Origin: Parachlorella kessleri
Lineage: Eukaryota > Chlorophyta > Trebouxiophyceae > Chlorellales > Chlorellaceae
NCBI GenBank assembly: GCA_001598975.1
Contig: BBXU01001879.1
Coordinates: 1-11,573 of the forward strand
Direction: 5' to 3'
Length of the DNA stretch: 11,573 nucleotides
Positions 1 through 6,609 of this stretch are shown here, one piece after another (the first letter of the stretch is position 1; the number at the start of each line of letters is the position of its first letter). Both the position numbers and the translations under genes were made by a program. The notes below the pieces were generated by a model. It saw only the letters and a list, made by a program, of their open reading frames with translations, was not told the DNA's origin and searched no databases.

Positions 1-987
1 GGGGGTCAAAAGTGAATGGAGTATGGGCTACGAGGAGCACCTGTCCAAGTGAGTGGAGGGCGGGTGCTTTGGGTGCAGCAGCGGTGGTGTTCAGCAAGGG
101 TGGGCAGGTAGTGCGAACAGAGTGGAGGTAGGGATATAGGTAGACGAGGGCTGGGCTGGGTGCAGGTGTGCTCTGTGTTTTGCCTGAGGTCTGAGCCAGT
201 AGGTCTCTCCCGGTGGTGTTTGGCTGGTGGGCCAGGTGGAGGGTGGAAGGGGGGGCCAAATTGAATGGAGGTGGGCTGTGAGGGGTATGTGGCCAGCAGA
301 GGGGGGGAGTGGCACCATTCTGAAGCTGGCCTAGTGGCAGTGATATAAGAAAGCGTCCGATTGTCTGGAAATGAGCTGGAGAGGTTCATGTGTGGTCGAT
401 TGGTGAGCAAACGGGTGGCGGTGGCAGTGGCAGTGGCCAGGGTGTGCCAGGGAGCTTTGGACGCTTTGCCTGCTTCGCTCAGCCACTTTTGGTGGCGTGA
501 AGTTTGCCACCCTGGTTGACTCTGCGGAAGGGGTGGAGTCGAATCGAGGAATCGAGGGACGCCACTGTGCATTAATCTACGATTGTGCCATGGTATGACT
601 TGCTGGGCGTTGCCCTGGTACTGCTCCCCTCTGGTACTGCTCCCCTGGACTGCTACCCTATGCCCTGGTACTGCGCCGCTGATGTTAACTGCCCTGGTAC
701 CACTCCCCTGCAGGTTTGAGCGGGTGCGGGAGGTGAAGAGAGGGATGGAGGGCGGCAGCGGGGCCGCCGCCGCCGCCGCTGCAGCTGGTGCCAAGGTGGA
801 GCCAGCGGGCACAGCAGGCGCAGCAGAGGGCGCCGGCCCGGGCGGGGGCGCTGGCGGGTTGCACCTGATGAGTGAGGAGCAGTACCTGCTGTACTGCGAG
901 CGGTACATGGGAAAGATGGGCATGCCGTTTGACCCCGATATGGTACGGCAGCACTACCGCCGCATGCGGGAGGCCGCAGGGGCATAG
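1..987 (+). CDS. C-terminal end of an unrecognised protein (partial, last two exons)
   Basis: Proposed exons are <2-48 and 714-987, joined across a 665-base intron (GTGAGT donor at 49, CCCCTGCAG acceptor ending at 713). The join completes an AAG codon and reads MGYEEHLSKFERVREVK, a charged and probably helical stretch. A low-complexity Ala/Gly region follows (a run of eight Ala, then Gly/Ala/Pro-rich sequence). The tail is aromatic and basic, starting LMSEEQYLLYCERYMGKMG and ending HYRRMREAAGA before TAG at 985-987. The tail has the composition of a real folded or helical segment, and coding-like codon use stops at the stop codon. I do not recognise the family and assign no function. The 5' part lies outside the window. 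The 714-987 exon is fairly secure; the 1-48 exon rests on phase and a good donor only. The gene converges on the oxidoreductase gene to its right. Confidence 0.6.
415..438 (+). repeat. GTGGCA/G hexamer microsatellite
   Basis: Four consecutive GTGGC(G/A/C) hexamers lie inside the intron of the first gene. This is a simple sequence repeat with no assigned role. Confidence 0.7.
611..713 (+). repeat. Degenerate tandem copies of the intron 3' end
   Basis: The motif TGCCCTGGTACTGCTCCCCT occurs at 611, again without its first bases at 631, partly at 661, and last at 690-713, where it ends in the real acceptor CCCCTGCAG. The earlier copies have CCCCTCTGG or CCCCTGGAC at the position of CCCCTGCAG, so they repeat the pyrimidine tract but not the AG. 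This resembles the junction duplications in the oxidoreductase gene. Confidence 0.7.
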
Positions 988-1886
988 CAGGGCAGGTGTG
1001 GCATGTTTCACACCATCGCATGGTCACACCAAGGAACAGCCAGCCAGCTGTCCTTCAGCTGAAGGTCATGCCTAGCACAGCGCAGCCCAGCTGAGCGTGT
1101 CCAGGGCAGCACAGCGTCAAATGCACTTAAGAAGGGCAGGACAGGCAGGCGGGTGTTTTAGCGCTGAACCTTCCACAGAGCAGCGTTGGCGAGTCTTGAG
1201 TGGTTGGTCTTAGTCATGGAAAATAGCCCGGCCAGCCCAAAACAGCTAGCTAGGTCCCTGGCTTGCTGGCCGGACGTTTCCTAAATGCGAGGCTTCCTTG
1301 GCAGTTAGCAAGCGAAGCTGAGCTTTGGAGGTCCTTCGTGACTTTTCTTAGTGCATAGCTCGTTATTCAGGTTGCCAGCAACCCAGACGGCCATTTCAGT
1401 TGTACTCCGCTACAGGACAAGCTGAGAACATGTTGATACAGACGTCCATACCTCCTGAGACTACCGGTGCTGCTTGCACCTATTCCACCCTCGAGCCTCA
1501 GCGTCAGCTGAGCAAATCAGTCACACAGCCTTTCATTTAAGGTGGAAAATGCATGTGACAGGAAGGGGTCAGACTTTCATTATGAAAGATCGCCACTCCA
1601 ACATGCGCTACTCTGGCCTCAGGCTTGCAGCGCTGCCCCAGTGCCACATTCCCTCACACCAGGCGGGCAAGACTCTTCCGGAGGACAGCAAGAGAAGAGC
1701 AGGACAGTCCTCCACGCACACCCCCATGCCACGCCGATGCAGTTCGCAGTTCTACACACCTGCATATATGTGTTATATAGCTGCACCCAGCCCTGTCATA
1801 TAGCTCCCCTACCTCACCCAGTTCGCAATTGCTTGGCCTCATCAACAAAATCCGCTCTCAACACATGGCTACCCCGCAACAGACCC
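988..1886. other. Convergent intergenic region (3' UTRs), no gene seen
   Basis: About 900 bases lie between the stop of the plus-strand first gene and the stop of the minus-strand oxidoreductase gene. I see no exon-like coding sequence, no tRNA and no TGTAA poly(A) element in the sense orientation for either gene. AT-richer pieces such as GCATATATGTGTTATATAG near 1762-1780 are present. The region presumably holds the two 3' UTRs. Short open frames here match no family and lack splice or coding support. Confidence 0.6.
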
Positions 1887-4800
1887 TCACATCTGCACCT
1901 GCACCTCCTTGCATCCATTCCGTGCTGACTCCAGCACCGCGCAGCACACCTTCTGTGTCAGGGCAGCTATTGTTGGCCACCACTCGTCGGCCACGCTGCC
2001 CGCTTTGATGCCCTCGGCACAGGCGGCAAACGTCTCCCACAGGTAACACTCCTGGGGTCGCTCCAGAAAGATCTGCAGGCAAGCAGCACAGCAGGAATTA
2101 AGAATAATTGCATACACCCCTGTCAGCCCAGTATACCCGCACCTCCTCTCTGATCGCATTACCTGCCACCCTAAGTAAATCCTCCTGGGGAGAGACATAC
2201 TGGCTCAGGACGCAGGCAAGACACAGAGCACAACTGTAACAGGACCCTGCGCTCGTACATATCTATCCTATCTCCTCTCTGTTCGCACTCCCTGCCACCT
2301 TTACTAAATAAGGGATGCAAGAGACGCGCAAGTGCAACATCTGGAGCCCAAGCACAGCAGGAGCTGGCAGGGAGGCAAGGAGGTGGAGCAGCGACCTCTT
2401 CAGCGCCCAAGCCAGCAGGAGGTACAAGGGACACACGAAGATGCAGCAGTTTAATCATGGGCACTCACTACCCGAGAGGGCCGACAGTGCAACAGGGGCG
2501 AGCACTTGGTCACTATACAACTTGCTGGGGGCTAGAGCAGCCAACGCATTTCTGTGGAGGCCTGCTGCACCCTGGTAGCGGTCCACACCCGCCCCCGGCC
2601 ACCCACGTCAGACCCAGGCCAGCAAAACCTCACTCCTCTCCCACACCGCTCTATATGCCACCAAGAGCAGTAGGTAGTACACCACACTCGCCTTGCCGTC
2701 CACAGCCCAGGCTGGAACACCAACCCCGGTAATCAGCCCGGCACCCTAGCCAGGCATGGCTGCAAACGGCGGTGGCTACAACACAGGACAGCCCAGCACC
2801 AGGCCCCCACTCACAATCTTCTCCTCCCTCTCTGTGCCATCGTAGGTGTCCATCTCTCTCAGCCCATGGTTGCCGGTGACGGTGAAGCCGCACTTGCGCT
2901 CCTCCCGGGGAATGACAAAGTCGTCCAGGCGGATGGTGCCTGTCGTGCCCGCCACCTGGACAGGGAGCATGTGTCATGGATGACTTGAGGGCTGATGCAA
3001 GACACCTGACAGGGAGCATGTGTGATGACGTAAGGACTGATGCAAGGCACCTGCATAGGCACCATGTGTCATGGATGACATGAGGACTGATGCAAGCCAC
3101 CAAACTGGAAAGAAAACCCTTAACCCTTCATGACAGATATGCTTACTTGCAGCTGCAGACCTGCACAACTGAAGGGCTGCCCACCAACACAAATGGAAAG
3201 AAATGTTTTCAGCTATTTGCGGTGATATATATCTTGTCGTTTGTAGGCCCCGTTACTTGCCTCCAGGTACTGGGTCAGTGCTCGATCGAACCCGCACTCA
3301 AAGTTCCCCCGCCGGCCGTCGCTGTAGAGGAGGGTGCCGCCTATGTGCATCGGCACGCCCTCGTCGTTGAAGGTCGCGCCTGCGGGGTGCTAGTGAGGTC
3401 CCCAGGTGGCTATAGCTGAAGGGTGGGGATTTACTATGCACCTTGCCAACATCAGGGTCTTGCCACTGTGCATGAGGTGTTGCAGGCCCCAACGCAGGTT
3501 GCCCTTGTAAACATTGAAGGCCTTGCTGAAGGTCCGCACGTAAACATTGGGGTTGGGGTTGAGGGGGACCAGTAAATGCCACCCGTTCCCCCCTCTCTCC
3601 CCATCCCCCACCCGCCTACACCTGTGCAGGGAAGGTCCTGCCCTGGGAGATACACATAGTTTCCCACGTCAGCTGATGCAGAGGGTATCGACGGGTATCA
3701 CAGGGCACGAAACCTCACCTCCATGGGCGACCACCGCCACAGGGACCTCAAACTGGAGAACTACATAATCCCCCCCCTCCCTCCCCCAGTCAGTTGCTTC
3801 GGAGGGTCCCACAACCCACCTCCATGGGCGAATACCGCCACGGGGACCTCAGACAGGAGAATTACATAGTCCCCCCCTCCCCTTTTCCCCCGGTCAGCTG
3901 CTTCGGAGGGTCTCACAACCCACCTCCATGAGCGAACACTGCCACGGGGACCTCAAACTGGAAGGCCCAGAGGATGGCGCGCACGCAGTACCAGCCCACA
4001 TCAAAGCAGCCCAGCGCATCGCAGTCAGCCTTGACTCGCACATCGATGCGGAGGAAGTCCTCACTGGCTGCACTCAGAGTCAGGGAGGCCCCGGGGCCAG
4101 GGTCAGATGCAGGCAGCGAGCAATGTCATCATTGCACCCGCTCAGGGTACCTGTCCTCCAGGCCTCAGCCAGTCACTCAGCCCAACAACATTGCAAACAC
4201 ACGCACGCACATACGCATGCCCCCACCCCCCTCCCCGCCCCTCTCCCCGCCACCCACACCCAAAGACATGGGGTGGTGATATCCATGCTGCGCTGCCCTT
4301 GCATGTAGCGGCCAGCCTTGCTTTCGTCCACCCCGTGGTACTCAACCCCATAACCTACTGCAGGGCTGACCTGGGCAGGCAAGGAGGGCACAGACCTTGC
4401 CCAGGCGTTCCTCCCTTCAGTACTCCCACCCGGCAGCAGTGTGCGCCCTGGGACCCAGTCTTACCTTGGAAATCAAAGAGGGTGGATATGTCCCGGTGGA
4501 TATGTCCCCCTTGGCAGCAGTTCAGGGGTCATGCTGCCAATGGGATCCCCCTCAGTCTCACCTTGGAAGGCAGAGAGGGTGGACACCTCCCCTTAGCAGC
4601 AGTTCAGGGGTCATGCCGCCAATCCCCTTAGTCTGACCTCAGAAGGCAAAGAGGGTGGGCACCTCCCTGACCTGCCCCACCCACTTCCCGATCACGCACC
4701 ACTTCCCCATGGCGGCCGTTTAGGCTATAACACTCAGTCTCACCTTGGAAGGCGAAGAGGGTGGACACCTCCCTGACCTCTCCCAGCCTCCCCACGTCTC

Positions 4801-6055
4801 TCAACACCTCCCTCATGGCAGCCGTCCGGGGGCTGTGGGTCCACATGGTGCCGTCCATGAACTGAACATTTGCAGCCCGGCAGGCTTTCATCATCGTCTC
4901 TGTGTCCTCGGAGGTCTGCGTCGGGGGAGAGGCCAAAGCAGAGGAGAGGGCTGGTTGATGTATAAAAGAATGTAGGGGGAGATCCAAGAGAAAGGTATCC
5001 TACAAGCATGACCACAACATGTGTTATTTGTGTATCGCTCTGCAAGTAGTCAAGCAGGGAGGGACCTTGGGGTGACTAAACAGCGCACAGCCACCCTGTG
5101 GCAGACACGCAGGTGTTGCTTAGGCATGTTCCACACCCCAAGGAACATCTGGCTGGCAGCAGTCGCCTACCAAGGCGATGGGCTTCTCAGACATGACGTG
5201 CTTGCCCTTGGCTGCCGCCTTAGTCACCCACTCCAAATGCAGGGCGGCCGGCAGGGGGATGTAGACCGCCTCCACGTTGGGGTCGTCCAGCACCTCCTGG
5301 TAGCTCCTGCACAGGCAACCCCCAGAAATTGCTTAAAAATGAAATGGCAGGTCACGAGGGGGGGTCAGTGTTAAGTCGTCCGGCACCTCCTGGTAGCTCC
5401 TGCACAGGCAACCGCACAACCAGTGGAGCGTAAGGATAACAGGGTACATGGTAGGGTCGTCAACCACCTCCTGGTCGCTCCTATGCAGGTAACCGAAAAC
5501 CATGGGAAGGTAAGGGGCACCAGGGTCAGTACTGAGGCGTTCAGCACCTGGGTGACTGCTGCTGCTCGCTGGTACTAGCGAGGAAATGAGTTGTAGGCAA
5601 GATAGAGACTGCTCCAATCTCGCCTTGTTAGCCACATGGCACACCAAGGTCTTAGACTCACAACGCGTGCCTGATGACCTATTATTGTAATAAAACTGAC
5701 ACGAAGACCACGCATTGTCTGCCTGCTACAGGATATGTTGTTACTAGGCTTTGCTGTGAGCCTCGCATTCGGTACCCACCCATAGGGCACGGCGTTCTTC
5801 AGCTTACAATCCGCGATGAACTGCTTCGACTTGTTCACGTCTCTGCTCCCCACAGCTACAACTGCAGGCGAGGGCTAGCACTGCAACATGAGCGAGTTGA
5901 ACAGGTGCTTGCAGTCCAGCACGCCAGCGTCCCTCCCCTGTGCAGGAAGGTGATCGGCTTGCCTGCTCACCTTCGGCACAGTCTGTGAAAGTGAAGGCTC
6001 TGCAAATCTTGCGGGCGATGTTTGCAGCCCCCAAGATACCGACTTTAAGAGGCAT
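1887..6055 (-). CDS. Gfo/Idh/MocA-family NAD(P)-dependent oxidoreductase (plant At4g09670-like), 8 exons, 354 aa
   Basis: Exons, 5' to 3' on the minus strand: 6055-5971, 5861-5780, 5306-5171, 4915-4744, 4067-3924, 3379-3261, 2955-2815, 2072-1887. All phases fit, and the sum is 355 codons including TGA. The start ATG has GCC before it and an in-frame TAG at 6067-6065. Residues 5-14 ([10 protein letters not shown]) form the Rossmann GxxGxxxIA dinucleotide loop, and VAVGSRD (30-36) ends the second strand. YIPLP (71-75) and SEKPIAL (95-101) hold the family EKP signature with the likely catalytic Lys97. [15 protein letters not shown] follows, typical of the plant/algal subgroup. D181-V-G-W-Y185 matches the D-x-G-x-Y motif of glucose-fructose oxidoreductase and dihydrodiol dehydrogenase relatives, where Tyr is catalytic. 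The C-terminal half is the alpha/beta substrate and dimer domain. The family oxidises or reduces sugars or related alcohols; the substrate here is unknown. No targeting peptide is seen, so it is probably cytosolic. The intron after exon 6 is GC-AG. Confidence 0.93.
2145..2310 (-). repeat. Diverged direct repeat pair in oxidoreductase intron 7
   Basis: On the plus strand, CCTCTCTGATCGCATTACC near 2145 recurs as CCTCTCTGTTCGCACTCCC near 2273. Each is followed by TGCCACC and a TAAAT-containing stretch. The two copies sit about 128 bases apart inside the 742-base intron 2073-2814. Nothing else recognisable was seen in this intron, and no exon is missing from the protein. Confidence 0.6.
2951..3095 (-). 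repeat. Three tandem 45-50 bp units carrying duplicated 3' splice junctions (oxidoreductase intron 6)
   Basis: The units are 2951-3000, 3001-3045 and 3046-3095. On the minus strand each begins TTGCATCAG, runs through a CATCACACATG or CATGACACATG stretch, and ends in CAG|GTG. The unit at 2951-3000 contains the real acceptor (exon 7 begins at 2955). The other two offer decoy acceptors with exon starts at 3005 and 3050, both frame-shifting (50 and 95 nt upstream). Confidence 0.85.
3259..3260 (-). other. GC 5' splice site (GC-AG intron) in the oxidoreductase gene
   Basis: Exon 6 ends CTG GAG and the intron begins GCAAGT, so the donor is GAG|GCAAGT. It pairs with the CCAG acceptor at 2959-2956. 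Exon 7 must start in phase 0 with GTGGCGGGC, so the nearby GTAACG donor (4 nt downstream) would break the frame. GC donors usually have strong flanking consensus, as here. Confidence 0.8.
3667..3967 (-). repeat. Exon 5 tail plus donor repeated three times (oxidoreductase intron 5)
   Basis: The real exon 5 end reads GAG GTC CCC GTG GCA GTG TTC GCT CAT GGA G|GTGGGT, with the exon ending at 3924. Near-copies at about 104- and 101-base spacing put decoy donors after 3820 (GGAG|GTGGGT) and 3719 (GGAG|GTGAGG). All three share an AGCAGCTGAC-like spacer and a G-rich linker. Differences between copies are mostly at third codon positions. Both decoys lie in the intron. Confidence 0.85.
4456..4785 (-). 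repeat. Exon 4 tail plus donor repeated four times (oxidoreductase intron 4)
   Basis: Real exon 4 ends STLFAFQ with donor CAAG|GTGAGAC (exon end 4744). Three copies lie in the intron. At 4638 the donor region has changed to TGAG|GTCAGAC. At 4562 the copy reads STLSAFQ with CAAG|GTGAGAC intact. At 4465 it reads TLFDFQ with CAAG|GTAAGAC. Spacings are about 106, 76 and 97 bases. The two outer copies also share a longer flank, GGCAGCAGTTCAGGGGTCAT on the plus strand. Confidence 0.85.
5281..5500 (-). repeat. Exon 3 start plus acceptor repeated three times (oxidoreductase intron 2)
   Basis: The real acceptor TGTGCAG|GAGCTACC (exon 3 starts at 5306) is copied almost exactly at 5399 (TGTGCAG|GAGCTACC) and more loosely at 5480 (TGCATAG|GAGCGACC). 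The coding part of each copy remains legible: [10 protein letters not shown] in the real exon, SYQEVPDD and SDQEVVDDP in the copies. A further vestige (CACCTGGGTGACTGCT) lies near 5546. The copies are on the intron side. Confidence 0.85.
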
Positions 6056-6609
6056 GGCTGCGATCTAGCAAAGTTCCTGGGAGCTCCAATGAATAATAAA
6101 TTTTGCAATAACTTCTGCTGTAGGGTCCGTAGCGTCTTGCAGACTTCTTGGGCAATGTATGGCGCCCAGCAGCCGTAGCATTTGAGAGCGCTTGCGCGTG
6201 CTGCCTGGAAACAAGCCACTTGTGGTTCGGCTACTCTTACAAAGCCTGACCATCCCTCGAGACGGTGAGCAGTGACATTCCATCATCGAAATTGGACAGG
6301 ATCGTTGTTGGCGTTTGCCTCAGGTGCTTTACACCTGACAAGTTGGGCTTCTCTTCGACATAGTTCCAAACTGCCATGACCAAAATCGGCCAGCAACCAG
6401 CCAAGTTACAGCCATCAAACATGTAATATACTGGAATAGCATTGTTCCTAGTCGATGTTCCATCATATGGCAGGGCGTGCCACCGTAGCCAACACCCTGG
6501 ATCATTCTATGGCAGGCGCCTGGCTACCCCAATCAACCAGGACAGCCCAGGACTGGCAGAGCCGAAACATGAGAAGGAGTCAAAGCAAGCGGTCTCCTTG
6601 CAGTGTTTG
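6056..6609 (-). other. Upstream region of the oxidoreductase gene and 3' UTR of PPAT
   Basis: This stretch of 554 bases has no exon. It serves two minus-strand genes: the PPAT 3' UTR (right part) and the oxidoreductase 5' flank (left part). An AT-rich patch at about 6089-6104 (AAAATTTATTATTCATT on the minus strand) lies about 40 bases before the oxidoreductase ATG and could be a core promoter or leader element. There is no clear TATA box. Confidence 0.5.
6406..6410 (-). terminator. Putative TGTAA poly(A) signal of the PPAT gene
   Basis: TGTAA on the minus strand lies about 200 nt past the PPAT stop codon. UGUAA is the standard poly(A) signal of chlorophycean algae, usually 10-20 nt before the cleavage site. 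It is the only sense-orientation copy noticed in this interval. Confidence 0.55.

Noticed and set aside
6..923. 305-codon minus-strand open frame rich in Pro, Ser and Thr
   Set aside because: It spans the intron and antisense of the last exon of the first gene. The Ala-Pro runs are the complement of the GCC/GGC repeat, and no family motif is present.
653..1027. Two overlapping minus-strand open frames (about 110-125 codons)
   Set aside because: Antisense shadows of the GC-rich Ala/Gly exon; composition is explained by the repeat.
1762..1805. TATATA/TATAG motifs as a promoter
   Set aside because: No gene starts nearby on either strand; the region lies between two 3' ends.
1474..1928. Two overlapping plus-strand open frames in the convergent intergenic region
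   Set aside because: No recognisable motif or splice support. The second runs into the antisense of oxidoreductase exon 8.
2951..3095. CRISPR-like array (three regular units of about 45-50 bp)
   Set aside because: The units are contiguous, with no unique spacers, and sit in a eukaryotic intron at a splice junction; they are plain tandem duplications.
4107..4636. Plus-strand open frames of 174 and 79 codons
   Set aside because: They lie antisense within oxidoreductase intron 4 and are built from its tandem repeats and a C-rich tract.
5390..5500. Extra exons encoding SYQEVPDD and SDQEVVDDP
   Set aside because: Inclusion puts a TAA in frame before the real exon 3, and the family needs only one copy of this segment, so they are treated as junction duplicates.
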